DNA of 64,000 nucleotides from Cymbomonas tetramitiformis (GCA_001247695.2 LGRX02029058.1:23591-87590), one strand, 5' to 3'. Positions 1 to 11,249 are shown, numbered from the stretch's first letter. The notes: generated by a model from the sequence alone, not told the origin. A program made the numbers and translations.

Positions 1-53
1 GTCTGTCGACCAATGGGCCACAAGGTAACTCAGTTTGGGTCCCAAAGATGATA

Positions 54-1563
54 TTATATGAAGGATATCATCAGTATTGAACAAGAGGGCATCGAAAAAA
101 ATTCCACCGCGTCAGTACTTGTCATAGTACTGTTTTCGAAAACAGTACTGTGCCAAGTACCACGGGGCAGTAGCCATTCATCCGCCTTGACGCAGCGACG
201 CTTTGCCTCGAGCAAATGCTGATGCCCAAAGCAGGTGAATCTGTAGAATAACAAAGAAAGTGTAAGTTGGAACACATATGCATGCATCCATCAACGCAAT
301 GGGTCTTACCTGTATCTGCCTTGCCCGATGGCCGCCCAAACGATTGCCTCTGGGTTGGTGCTTGTTGGATCGTCTTGATTCTCTATGACGGAAATCAGGG
401 CTGGAGATCCCGAACCGGTGTGTGGGTTCCAGTACATCATTTCGGCAATAGCCTGGGCGTGATGTTCGTCCAGTGGTCGAGGGCGATGCGCTCCTTCTGC
501 ATCATCGATGTACTGGATGGGGATTCTCCACGATGTCGCACATGGATTATTATTGTCGACCAACTTATGCATGTCATCGATTTCCCTGATGGCCCACATA
601 AGCAACGTATACTTGGTTTTAGTAATGCACATACACCATCAAAAAAAGCAATGGTCGTATAAGTAAATCTCGGGAGGGAAGATGCATACTTGCGAATGGC
701 AGCCTGCTTTTTTTGCTCATCTGCCTCGGTTTCATCGGCGGTCTTCGGAGTCTTTGAAGGGGACACAATCTCCTCATCACCCTGCTCCATGATGAATGCA
801 GTAATTGGCCGCTGCGGAGTTCCAGCTGCAGGAGATACAGGGCCCGCTGATGGGAGACGGCTTGCCGCTGATGGCCCTGCAGCAGGGCTTGCCGCCGATG
901 GCCCTGCAGCAGGGCTTGCCGCCGATGGCCCTGCAGCAGGGCTTGCCGCTGATGGCCCTGCAGCAGGGCTTGCTGCAGAGAGTCTTCGAGCTGCACGAGT
1001 GCCTTGAGCAGGTGAAGCAGCTGAAGTTAGAGGTGAAGTTAGAAGTGAAGGAGGTGGAGCCGTTTTTGGAAATGGTTGTTTACGACCCGTATCGCGTCCA
1101 CCTCCAACTGGAGGTTGCGTTTGCACCTCAGCTTCGTCTCCACAGACCTCAGCTTCAGGAGATGCAGGCTTGCCACCATCGGAACCTTCTCACAACACAA
1201 AAGCAAATCAATTCTCAGTATTTGAATACATATATCATTTTTGTGACCTAAGACGGAGAGCGAAGGAGAAAGGGAGATAGAGAGCGAGAGATGTTTTATA
1301 TCGGCTCACCGGCATCGCTTTCAGGGTTGGCATCTTGTTGCGTTGGAGATGGAGACTCGGCTTCAGGAGATGCAGGCTTGCTACCATCGGAACCTTCTCA
1401 CAACACAAAAGCAAATCAATTCTCAGTATTTGAATACATATATCATTTTTGTGACCTAAGACGGAGAGCGAAGGAGAAAGGGAGATAGAGAGCGAGAGAT
1501 GTTTTATATCGGCTCACCGGCATCGCTTTCGAGTGCCGAGTCGGCAACTGGTTGCGTTGGCAC
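54..1563 (-). CDS. Spliced gene with a ParB-like region and a duplicated exon
   Basis: Exons joined in phase: 1563-1518, 1396-1310, 1188-690, 585-310 and 240-54. All junctions are GT-AG and the sum stays in frame to a TAA at 54-56. Two short exons share an SDGxKPASPEAE segment. A long Ala/Pro/Ser-rich stretch follows, built from a 27-bp minisatellite, then an acidic segment (EADEQKKQ). The last two exons read as a folded domain: RPLDEHHAQAIAEMM, a beta-like ALISVIEN, then GHQHLLEAKRR. That order resembles ParB N-terminal domains (PLDxxHV...GxxRLxAxK); this is inference from motif order only. No ATG start was found. Upstream of 1563 the same frame stays open to about 1788 but contains a TAG at the 1563 acceptor, so the true 5' exon lies elsewhere or the gene is broken. 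Function unknown. Confidence 0.5.
862..975. repeat. 27-bp coding minisatellite
   Basis: About four copies of a GATGGCCCTGCAGCAGGGC-containing 27-bp unit. On the minus strand it encodes repeated SAASPAAGP inside the third exon of the gene at 54-1563. Because 27 is a multiple of three, copy number can change without breaking the frame. Confidence 0.85.
1153..1530. repeat. 208-bp-offset tandem duplication carrying an exon
   Basis: Positions 1153-1322 and 1361-1530 are near-identical with an offset of 208 bp. Each copy holds an intron plus the start of the following exon on the minus strand (acceptors at 1188 and 1396, donors at 1310 and 1518). The duplication therefore added one in-frame exon of 87 nt to the gene at 54-1563. 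Confidence 0.85.
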
Positions 1564-1788
1564 CTAGGTCCCTTCGATATTCGGACGCCCATATTTTTGT
1601 AGGAATCCATCGATCATAGATTTAACACGTGCGATGTACGGGTGCACGCTTCGGTTGCAGCCGGCGCCGTACTGAGGCCACTGACATTTGGATTGAGATA
1701 GGAGAGTACAATGATGTCGGAGAATGGATTGATTACGACTTCGAACCCTCTCATGGGTAGCTACGGAAGTAGCGATAATGGCAGCCAC

Positions 1789-2242
1789 TTTGAATACTAG
1801 GCAAGCCTCGTCCCCTCAAATCCTTTCGGGAAATCATCGATGGTCAACAGGTCAACATTCCAACGACAATATGATTTTACAATCGCACGAGCGCACATTA
1901 TTTGCGAGCTCAGATTGTTCGGACGCCCAAGGAATCCTTGGGAACGCGTACAGTAAACACTCGATTTTAAGAAAACAGGAATTTTAGGTCAGCCTAGCAA
2001 CTTTCTTATTTATATAGAAATCTTAAATATGGAGTGTTATGTGTTAAATATTGTGAAGAAATCAAAAAAGCTGGCTAGTTTCTTATTGGCGGGTTTTCTT
2101 ATTACTGAGTGATTACTGTATCACATGGATGGAACAAACACCACATGTCTGCATGGTCATATAAAACTTGCTTTCACGGCATCCCTGTTCATTTTTTGCT
2201 TGCGCTCACCATCCACCCACCTCCTACCAACATTCCAAGAAC
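1789..2242. other. AT-rich intergenic stretch and TATA promoter
   Basis: No exon-like stretch was seen on either strand. It ends with the promoter of the next ORF: a TATAAAA at 2160-2166, 83 bp upstream of the ATG at 2243. Confidence 0.5.
2160..2242 (+). promoter_or_regulatory. TATA promoter and leader, copy 1
   Basis: TATAAAA at 2160-2166 is followed by a pyrimidine-rich leader containing GCGCTCACC and CCCACCTCCTACCA before the ATG at 2243. The same arrangement recurs at 2898-2986, with TATAAA 89 bp before the second ATG and a leader with CGCTCACGAT and CCCACCTCCTACCA. The conserved spacing and leader point to duplicated promoters. This is seen directly; promoter function is inference. Confidence 0.55.
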
Positions 2243-2599
2243 ATGGACGCTCAGCGAATCAACCTGACGGTCGATCCGAAACATGTTTTTTTGTTTTTTA
2301 TTGTTCTGCCCTTCATCCGTGCAAGGTACGATAGGAGAAGGCAAGCGCAAAGGGATTCAGTTGCTAGAATGAGAAACGGCGAATGCCCAGAGTGTATGAG
2401 GAAGTATTTTGACCTTTGGGAGGACAAGAATCGGAGGAACGATTTATGGCATAAACATTTTCATGAGAGGCACGACCCCGTGTGGCGTCGAGCCTTGGAG
2501 TTAGAACCAATCCGTCCCCGTTTTCGTCTGACACGCCTTGGCCGCCATCTGTTAAAACTGCAGAGTCACCCGAATTTTCACCCCGACAATCTCGATTGA
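2243..2599 (+). CDS. Small Arg-rich protein with CxxC and HxxxH, tandem paralog 1
   Basis: ATG at 2243 gives 118 aa. The N-terminus has a hydrophobic stretch (VFLFFIVLPFIRAR) followed by a basic patch. A CPEC motif is followed about 20 residues later by HKHFHERH, which could bind one zinc ion as a degenerate C2H2-like site. The first 45 residues resemble the start of the next ORF (VLPFIRxR against VLPAIRER), and the two promoters match. I do not recognise the family. A membrane anchor is possible from the hydrophobic segment. Confidence 0.45.
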   Translation: MDAQRINLTVDPKHVFLFFIVLPFIRARYDRRRQAQRDSVARMRNGECPECMRKYFDLWEDKNRRNDLWHKHFHERHDPVWRRALELEPIRPRFRLTRLGRHLLKLQSHPNFHPDNLD

Positions 2600-2897
2600 T
2601 GACCAGGTATATGTCTTTCTTGGGCAGGATTGCCTTGCTATCATCCTAGCCACAAATTCTTATCCACCTGTGCATTCCGTGTGCCCGCAGATGATGACAC
2701 CAAGCTCCTCGCACACACATCGCGGTGCATTGGCTACTTTGAAGAGGCGCACGTAGAGTAATAACAATAAGAATAACACATAGTCTTCGATATGCAACGA
2801 GGTTGTGTCATTGTGAGATGACCTTTTGACAATAGTAGAATGAGATTTGTACTTTTTATGTAACATGTCTTACGTTGGTATGTAAAATTTCACGCAT

Positions 2898-2986
2898 TAT
2901 AAAGCCTGCCTATCTCTTCATCAGCATTCATTTCTCGCTTTCGCTCACGATAGACCCCACCTCCTACCAGTGAGCGACATACCCAG
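2898..2986 (+). promoter_or_regulatory. TATA promoter and leader, copy 2
   Basis: TATAAA at 2898-2903, then a leader with CGCTCACGAT and CCCACCTCCTACCA before the ATG at 2987. Layout and leader match the promoter at 2160-2242. Confidence 0.55.
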
Positions 2987-3587
2987 ATGCCAGACTACTA
3001 CATTGTCCTTTTCCGTTTTGTGCTTCCCGCCATCCGGGAAAGACGCCGTTCCCGCGAGGAATGCTTTTTGCACGCATGGGTAGAAGAACGATTTCTGTGG
3101 GCCCTTGAAACACGAGTACGCATTACATGCCCCGATATCCCTGGCACATTTACCTCAGAAATCATTGTGTTTCCTGTGACACTTGCGCGGTTTTTTTTTT
3201 CATCCTCGGAGAATTGTGAACGACGACGTCGGCGGCTTAAGAGTCAATGAGGCGTCCTACTTTAATCGGACTAGTTGGATTTCCGGTATGAATTTGTATC
3301 GCAGTTTTAACGAACTCCACCGACGATGGTTATATGATCACCATTGGGCCTGGTGCAACGGTTGGTTTCGCAACCTCCTTGACTATGACGCTGATGGTAA
3401 CGAATTCGTCTATGATCGTGTATACGACCGGCCCTGTTGCGATGATTGCGGAAGGTCAGATTCACTTGTTATGCGAGTGACTTACCCACATCGATACATA
3501 TGTGTCGACCGCGCGAGTTGCGAGTTCTGGCAGGATACCGATGATACCGAAACTGGTGACGGTCACCCAACCTACTATAGGAAGTGA
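2987..3587 (+). pseudogene. Tandem paralog 2, frameshifted at a T-run
   Basis: The frame from ATG 2987 begins with a hydrophobic stretch and VLPAIRERRR, matching paralog 1. It then runs out shortly after a T homopolymer near 3190-3201. The next frame over is open from 3183 to 3587 and protein-like: WLYDHHWAWCNGWF, then CCDDCGRSDS and a second CxxxxxxC that could form a zinc ribbon. One frameshift at the T-run would join them to about 200 aa. The last ten codons (GDGHPTYYRK) lie in dispersed repeat R, which begins near 3548, so the end may be acquired from the repeat. Family unknown. A sequencing error at the T-run is an alternative to decay. Confidence 0.45.
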
Positions 3588-3824
3588 CATGTGACAGTTT
3601 CGGGTGTCACAATGTCAAATCCAACACACCACCTAGGGTGGTGACCGGAGCTAATGTGTGAATCAAACTAGTAACAAACTCCCTACTCATCTTCAGGAGG
3701 AAACAACAGCACCAGTGGGGGCATGTACTCTTGGTCAGGGCGGTCCCAGCTCACAACAAAGTCTGCCAGATACACTGTGAGTGCTAAAACCCTAAACACA
3801 GCTCAAACCGAAGGAGCTCTTCTT
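3548..3824 (+). repeat. Dispersed repeat R, copy 1
   Basis: Shares GACGGTCACCCAACCTAC, CACCACCTAGGGTGGTG, GACCGGAGCTAA, TACTCTTGGTCAGGGCGGTC and CTAAACA(C/T)AGCTCAA blocks, in the same order, with copies near 48581-48814 plus 51385-51515 and near 52252-52560. No coding capacity is visible. The family is probably a non-autonomous element; its ends were not defined here. Confidence 0.7.
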
Positions 3825-4643
3825 GCTGGATTCAGTGCACCGTAGGTCATAACTTGCATGACTCCGTTCGACTGTACCAGTACTCGTACAGTACTTGGTG
3901 ACAGATACCTAGGTCACAGACGCTTTATATTCGTGATCTCTTATAATCAGTTTACACTTGTATCAAACTATTCAGTGACCACCCGATATATTGCGGTACA
4001 ATATATCTCACAGGTTATGAGGTATCACCCCGCTTTCTTCACTGCTAACTTTGCCATGATTGGCTAAGCTTTTCCGCTTGGCGGGGCGTTGGGGCCTCGC
4101 GAGGTGTTGAATTGGCCAATTTAGAGCGTGCGGCTTGCGCTATGTTACGGTGAGGTTTTCGATTGGAACTTTCGGCTTATCCTACGAGTGTCTGCGTTGG
4201 AATTTGTTTTTGACTGGGCTTGATCACCCTTGTCGACATCTCCTTGGCCGCTGCATCTCCGTCTTCGTTGGTTTCGTTCGACCCCTTTCGGCCTCCCACT
4301 CCGTAACTGCATTACTGTACCGGCGCTCGCTACCCCACAATTTGCACCTCGCCTTTTCCACAACGCCCCTCCTATAGGATTTTGTTCTGATGACTTCATC
4401 TTCAGTTGGAACCCCGGCCGTGGGCGCTAGAATGCGCCTTGACTCAATTTTCGCTAGAAACGTGGGTGCTCGCTATAGGAGCACCCCGCAATCAGCGCAT
4501 ATCATACAAGTGTCAACTGATTATAAGAGTTAACGAATATAACGCTATCTGTGACCTAGGTATCTGTCACCAAGTACTGTACGAGTACTGGTACAGCTAA
4601 ACGGAGTCAGAGCAATTATGACCTACGGCGCACTGAATCCAGC
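3825..4643. mobile_element. 819-bp inverted-repeat element (MITE-like)
   Basis: The ends are inverted copies of each other, starting GCTGGATTCAGTGC at 3825 and ending with its complement at 4643. Similarity continues inward about 160 bp through CTGTACCAGTACTCGTACAG and CTTATAATCAGTT blocks. The interior has no transposase-like frame. No clear target duplication: TTCTT before, ATGAG after. It abuts repeat R on its left. Confidence 0.75.
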
Positions 4644-4654
4644 ATGAGGTGCCC

Positions 4655-5245
4655 TTAGCCTGTGACGTTCACTTGCTTGCGCTTGGATGGAGACGCGCCG
4701 TGTCGAGAATTTCCGCCGTGGTATGAGAACTTTTTCCCTGAAAGGGTGCCAGTGTCCAATCCCATAGACGTGCCAGCTCCAAAAGAAAAGTCGTTCGTCA
4801 CTTGCGCCCACGATGGGAACGGTTTGATCGTCTCTGGAGAGGGTGGTATGGGCTCTGGCTGCTTCTCGCTCGCCTCTGCGTTGACTGCCGTCAGTCGCTT
4901 GGCTTTGCGTGATGCTCGCTGTCGCTTGCGTCTTTCTGTTTTCACACTGGTCTCCTGCTGCGTGGCGGTGTCCTGCGAAGTAAGATGTTCTCCTGCCTGA
5001 AATTTGTGCCTAGGGTCCCTTATGCACGCGCTTTTCGCTGTAGGCCTGCATAATGACGCGCTAGTCACGACTGCTTCTACTGCCTCTAGTAGGTTGTGCG
5101 TCAAAAGCTGCTCTGTGGTGAGTTCAGATGGCCGCGCTTCCTCAGGCAACGCAGCCCCATACGCTCTCGCAATTCTCAAAGCTGCCAACGCCGCAGAAGA
5201 TGCGTTGTTTACAGTCTTCAAGAGGGCTGCCAGACTCTGGTACAC
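4655..5245 (-). CDS. Hypothetical protein with basic nuclear-type signal
   Basis: A 196-aa frame from ATG 5245. The N-terminal half is Ala/Leu-rich and helical-looking (LAALLKTVNNASSAALAAL). A KTERRKRQRASRKAKR stretch that could be a nuclear localisation signal follows, then a Pro/Ser/Gly-rich tail ending in KRKQVNVTG. An overlapping frame starting at 5351 (a Leu-rich start, SEGFILRLLVRYLAQY) could be its true N-terminus after a frameshift near 5245. I do not recognise the family; a transposon structural protein is possible. Confidence 0.35.
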   Translation of the reverse strand: MYQSLAALLKTVNNASSAALAALRIARAYGAALPEEARPSELTTEQLLTHNLLEAVEAVVTSASLCRPTAKSACIRDPRHKFQAGEHLTSQDTATQQETSVKTERRKRQRASRKAKRLTAVNAEASEKQPEPIPPSPETIKPFPSWAQVTNDFSFGAGTSMGLDTGTLSGKKFSYHGGNSRHGASPSKRKQVNVTG

Positions 5246-5862
5246 AGGATGGGCTCGTTATGGGCGTCTCAGATTGCCGCGCGACGGCATACTGAGCAAG
5301 GTACCGAACCAAAAGGCGTAAAATAAACCCTTCACTCAAAAACATATCCATAATATCACAGAATGATGCGACGAAAACTTTTTAAGCCAAAAAATTTACC
5401 ACGGAGGTGCAGCCGCCTTCCTGTCCGGCTCCCGTTTTTCGTATTGACGCTATTTTTTCCGTGGTAGGGGTTACTGCTCGAAAGGATGGACGCGAGAGCA
5501 ACAGCCCCACTCCCCACCTCAACACGTTCTCAGAAATACACAGCCAGCGCTAATCTGGGCACCATAACCTACTAGAATATCACTAACGAGCTACGGCAGT
5601 GATATCCTACGAACTCGGAACGTGTCGGGTGAAAAACTCAAGATGTGATAAACAGATAACACATATACGATTGTTCGGACGAGTTTGATTATGCCATGTC
5701 ATAATGTGATAGTGGACATATCTCAGTAGGTAGTGATACTCCCACAGATTTGGGCTCTACTGTCACTTTCCCAGGGATGAATCCACACGACGCCGCCGCC
5801 TGAGATGCGGCGAGGCGCTCGTTGGTGGTGAGTCCGTGGGGGAATACGCGGTAATTGCGGTA
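5246..5862. other. No supported gene
   Basis: Mixed sequence with TTTTTT/AAAA runs around 5370-5460. A 61-codon minus-strand frame at 5689-5874 is interrupted by the MITE end and has no recognisable domain. Confidence 0.4.
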
Positions 5863-6939
5863 CAGTGCTTCCAATTATTGACTATATGTGTTTTTTTGGT
5901 GTCAATAAGTCTTTAAATTTTGGATTATTTGTGCCTTTGTGAGAATTAATTTATTCCAAACTTGTTTATTGACGGGTATGTTTGCATGCGCGAGTGCATT
6001 TATTAATTTAAACCTTATTTATTGGTTGGCATGTTTGTATCTGCATTAGCATTTATTCATTAAATCCTTGTTTATTGTTGGGCTGGGTCCGCAGTTGAAC
6101 TTTGATTATATACGAACATATTGGCATATCGAACGCATGATTCCGATCACGTTTCATATGAAACTGAAGTTGTTTTCTAGTGCGCCCGCCTGACGGGTCA
6201 TTTACCATTCCGATCATATCTCGCGCCGTGCCTATCTATTTGAGCCGTAATCTTGATATTCTTATAGAGGACACTGAGCCCGACATTTTGAGCTATCAAA
6301 CGTAGTAATACGGTCAGTATTTCTCATGACGAAGATATTTGGGGTTATGTCTGAAAAATGCTGAATGTCAAATGCCGAATGTCTGAAAAATGCTGAATGT
6401 CATGGGAAAACATACTCATCCTCAACAGTATTGTTGTGGTCAGAGGAGTTGCCTTTAGTAGGGCCAACATCCGCGCCTAATGAGAACCCTACGGTGAGCC
6501 ATAGCAATATGAAGAACAGTATGCCTTTCATACTGTGCGTACGGATTTGAACGAAGTTACGTAATGCAACAATTTCCAAGAACGAACGAAGGTGCAAACC
6601 TAAGAAACGCACGGCGGAAACAGAAGTGATTACAGACACGCAGACACGGCTACAGTGCTGACACGTCGAGGGCATGGGCACTTGGTTCGTATCCAATTAA
6701 TTTATAATTACACTATTTATTGGTCGGGCAAGTAGCATCGCACCTGGAGTTTTATCAATAATAACTTGTTTATTGACGGTGTAATCCTCTGTTCAGTCCG
6801 CATTAGTTAATAAAAATCTTATTTATTGGGGATCAACCACCGTGCGATGAAACATTTATTGTTTCCTTATCTATACTATTGATGAAAGCTATTTTTTAAA
6901 ATAGTTAATTATTTTATAAGTCAATAATTGGAAGCACTG
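5863..6939. mobile_element. 1,077-bp Tc1/mariner-type MITE
   Basis: Perfect 20-bp terminal inverted repeats CAGTGCTTCCAATTATTGAC (5863-5882 and the complement at 6920-6939), each flanked by TA (5861-5862 and 6940-6941). A TA target duplication with CAGTG ends is typical of Tc1/mariner transposons. The interior is AT-rich with repeated TTATTTATTG motifs near both ends and a CTGAAAAATGCTGAATGTCA duplication near 6345-6405. No DDE/D transposase is visible, so it is non-autonomous. Confidence 0.9.
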
Positions 6940-7242
6940 TATAGCCGCACGTTCGTTTACGACGCGTGGCGTCTTTGCGATTAGCGGGACCGGAGCGGAC
7001 TGACGGAGACATCGTAGATGGGTTGGGATTTTTACTTGGCGGCGACCCGCTGAAGCAACCGGGGATTATTGCCTGGTTTGTTCTCATTTGGTAGCGCCTG
7101 ACCCATTCGCTGCCGCCATTCGTCACTCAACGACCCGTATTCTTAGCAGCGGCATTCCTTGGCCGCCGCACGTTCGTAGTATTTTCACCACCATGCCCCC
7201 TCCTATAACATAGCACATTGCTCCGCACTCTCCCTCCAAAAA

Positions 7243-7925
7243 TGCAGACGAGATCCGTGGTGACACCTCCTGCACGACGCAGGATGGATGATATTCGACA
7301 CCGTAGTTGGAGGCGGGCTCCCCGGGGTGCAACGAGCCACGCTAGCTACTCCTCAGGCTACAGCGGTGCCGGCGGCTCCTATGTTTATGGCCGGCTATGA
7401 TGACCTTCGCATCAGGGACGCGCACGCGCCATTTCGGCGTGGTGTCTGCGAAGATGGTCATCACGACTTGTATGCGCGACAAACCGCAACGTTCTACGGG
7501 CAGTGGACAGCACGATTGGAGCCTCTTTTGGGCATTGCTCGCAGAGCTCATCGGGAAGTTATTCATCATGGAGAATAACTCCTAGTTTAGCACGCTCTTC
7601 GCGCCTTGACGGATGTGGTATAGTGGCGCCCACAAGCGAATGCGCGGTTGTCGTATCAGGCGCTGCAACAACTTTTCATGCCCGGAGTTCCGAGTGGGCT
7701 GGAGCTTCTAGACACAACTTTCATCAGTTGGATGGGAAGCGGGCTGCGCCGACGATAGGTCCGCAGGTTACACGTGGGGGCTCGTGCAGTACATGGTCAT
7801 TGAAAACTTCTCTAAATCCGCCTCGTGGCCGCCAACTCCTTGACCCCGAGAGCAAGATCGCCGACTTCAACACGTGTGTGGATCAGACGCGGCGGAGCAC
7901 GACCATGCTACCAGAAAAATAGGTC
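7243..7925 (+). pseudogene. Decayed protein-coding gene, family unknown
   Basis: Protein-like stretches appear in successive frames: GYDDLRIRDAHAP and FYGQWTARLEPLLG at 7380-7540, SYQALQQLFMPGVPSGLELL around 7650-7720, YTWGLVQYMVIENFSKSASW around 7769-7830, then DPESKIADFNTCVDQTRR around 7842-7900. Each shift needs a frameshift or stop, so this looks like a degraded gene or a transposon gag remnant rather than spliced exons. No family recognised. Confidence 0.3.
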
Positions 7926-10900
7926 CAGGGGGCATTATTCTATATATGTAATAACAAATATGGCCAACCTCGAATCTGAATATGAGAGCTCCCAAGTGCA
8001 TACTGTCACGGAGGTATTGAACGCTTACTTAAGGATGATAGCGTGTCTTTCATGGAGTAGGAACAAGTTTACTCCATCACTCCCAAGATACACTGTCGAC
8101 GATGCAACTTTTGGTCGAATTATCAAAAATTTTATGTCTATGCGACATTACATATGTACGAAGACATGTGTGTGCTGAATGCATCATATATGTATGAAAA
8201 TATGCCTTGCATCGCGGCACGGAACATTCCCGTTGCGCGATTTCTTTCAAAAATTCAAAAGCGGACAAAGAAATTTTCTATGAGAACTTGCGCCGGACGG
8301 AATTCAAAATTTTGCAGCAAGGGTAGCCATCGCGACAATGCGCGCGCGCGTGTGTGTGCACTGGACCGTGGTGGGGGGAGCTCTAAGATCTCGTCATCGC
8401 CAAAACGTTTAGAGGGTAAGACGCCATCGGCATGACGATGCTCTTCAAGTTCTCATAGAAGTCAGGACTTGAGAAACGCTCCCCTCGGCACGAACCTACC
8501 ATGTAGGTTTACAATTCACTAGTTGAGGCTCTTACTTAGCACTTATGCAAATCTGGGAAAGCAGTCACCTTGATACCGAGTTGATGATCGAGCGATGTGT
8601 TTGTATTTGGATATTTGCCCGATTAATCTAAATGTGGTTGGAATGGGTGCTTAATTTTTTGGTCAAATTTTGCAAACTCTTACTAGACATAAGCGAAGCC
8701 CGCCTCAAATCACTTTTCTTCGTGAAATCCGACGGATTTGAAGTACTGGCATGATTAGAAATTGAGAATCACCCATGTGCTGTATTGCTCTTTCTCGTCA
8801 AATCTTGTGATAAGATGATCCTGGACAAAGGGAGTTCCTGCATACATCTTGCCTGCTTAATAGATGCAGTCGATGCATACAGGAATAAACACACATAGCA
8901 AGCTCTCAATCGATGCCATGTTCTTGGTAGCCATACCTTGCTCACTTAGATTGAATGCTCACCGACAGTACTTGTTGTTGAACCAACATAAATTGAAATG
9001 ATCTAAAAAGTTTCCCTCTCATCAATTTCTTTCGATGCTCGAATTTGACCGAGAAGCCTACCTCAACATCAATAATCCATCATTTTCAACAAGTCTTCCT
9101 TTTGTTGGTTGTCCTCTGTGGTGCCACACATGCATCACAAAACGCTTGGATCAGAGCATGGCTATATGATAAACGTAAAATCAAGTAGATCTTGTCACCC
9201 ACCCCCGTGGCATGCCCCCATCACATATGCTTCCTATATTCTTATTTCCAGCATATGCGATCGTCTTCACTTTACGCTTCGGCCCCACACCCGTCTCAAT
9301 TGAAGTCACGATTCGCCTTTGACTGGAGTATATAGGGTATGGGGCTTTCAAAATGTCTATTAAACCGGTCCTTGTGGGAGGACTTGAGAAAAAGTCAGTC
9401 CTTCCACAAGAGCTACTGTCCAGTAGCCATGGCATCGCACATCAAGGGATGTGTTGACCGTCTAGAGGCCCAACCAGCACTTCAGGCATATCACAACGAG
9501 AGTTGGGTGCAAAGTCAATCACATCATACACAGCTGTACATGAGTGGTGCGAGGCAAGACAACCAAAGATATGACACCAATACCCTGTTACATGAAGGAG
9601 ACATGCAAGAGCCGGGGGGGAACTCAAACATAATGTCATGCAATGAGATCTCTGAGAGGCAAAGCTGCCCGAAAGCCCAACCACCACATCAAAACAAAAG
9701 CTCGATGTCTGATCACTATTGTCACGCAATATGCATAACACCGCAATTCGCACATTCGTGTCAAACATTCAAGCAGGTGTGGAATCTCTAGATCCTATTT
9801 ACCTTCCAGACAATCATCAACTCCCGAAGCCCGAAGCTGGCAAAAAAATGGTGGGCACAACAATTGTTGTCCACATGGATGAGTGCGAAATCAAACGAAA
9901 GGCAAGGCGCGCGGCAGAGTGCTCCTCGCCAGAACCATGCGCTCAGACATCCCTGGTCTATTCTTGTAAAAAACAGCAACCGCAAACGACTTTGCAACAG
10001 AAAGAAAGAGGTAGCAACTGCCACAAAGGTGCCTTAGGAACCGCCGCATCCCTCCACCCACCTTTACCAAGTGGCCATCCCCACACATGGATGTTGCAAC
10101 ACTCCAGAAAAAACCTCTAGAATAGCCCCTCATATGGACACTCGACCACGAGCCCCCAAGTTGCGGCCAGGCTGTGAAAGTTGCTTTACACACCAAACCA
10201 CAGGGAGAAGGCAAGTGGCACCCACTCCACTTCGCGCACGCGGTGTCGATGTCTGTTACCACATCAACCGTGACATAAAGCAAAGCGAGGGCGATAAGAC
10301 ATTTGCTCCTCCAGTGTTTGTGTTTTGACTCAGTTGCCAAATATTACTACAAAGTAAAATGAGCGATAGTGCTTCCAAGAAATTTTGTAAAAAAAGTGAA
10401 GCATGCCTGGGAGAAGTGCTAAGGACTGGGGCAGCACTGGGGCTAACATTTCGCCACAGGTTTGCTCATTTTCCCAGTAACCCTTACACAGGTCTCAATA
10501 TACAGTTCTCATTACAGCGACCAGAAGATTAGAGTTGTTTTGAAAGTTCACTTATGCGATCTTTGACACCTTGTGTTTTGAATGAAATACTTTTTTCTGA
10601 AACAAAATTCGAAAGGACGAAAGCCTTGTTTCTTAACCACTTTATGATGCCGCAGTGAAGTCGAAGCCCAAAATACTGTGAAGTTAATTAATGTTCTTCC
10701 TTTAAGGCACACTACACCGCGTACCAGGTGATGCTATTACAAACTTAGCGCTCACATGGACGAACTGCTTCGGAGAGTTTCGAAGGTCGGAGCTTTCGAA
10801 ACTGGAGCCCGGCACGAGCACTTCCCGCACTCGATGCAAGACGACTTTCACGGGGTGAGCCTAAGTGATGGACAGAGAATCTCGATCTCCACACATCCCT

Positions 10901-11249
10901 CGAGAATCCGGAGAAATACATTACTGTGGGTTTAGCAGCAGACGCATACTGGTGAAATAAATTCACAAACCCACAAAGACTCGGACCGCCTATGCAGTTG
11001 ACAAACTACCTTTTGCAGAATACGCATCGCACAGAAACAAGGATCCTGCCATAGCTCTCAAGGCCCTTGAACCCACAAAGTACACAATCTGTGAAGTCGG
11101 AGAGGTTGACTCAACTTGCCATGAAGCTTCTAACTTCTCGCCTAGAATTTGAGTTTGACATAGGAGAGCAGATGCAGTGATAACTCAGTTAAAACTTTGG
11201 ATGTTGCGAGGGAAGCTTAGTTGACTATGACAAGCTGAGCGAAACTTAC
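7926..11249. other. Gene-free stretch
   Basis: About 3.3 kb with only short overlapping frames lacking domains or good splice signals. A CG then TG dinucleotide run lies near 8340-8360. The 9.4-10.3 kb part is CA-rich and low in G, similar in texture to the deacetylase intron at 17.6-19 kb, but I could not align the two. Confidence 0.4.

Noticed and set aside
437..1126. 229-codon minus-strand frame as a stand-alone protein
   Set aside because: It runs past a splice donor at 689; the exon model explains the region better.
5689..7126. Two minus-strand frames on either side of the Tc1-type MITE as one interrupted gene
   Set aside because: Removing the element with one TA leaves the two frames out of phase, so a single interrupted ORF is not supported.
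9719..10120. 133-codon plus-strand frame
   Set aside because: Low-complexity composition, no domain, no splice or promoter support.
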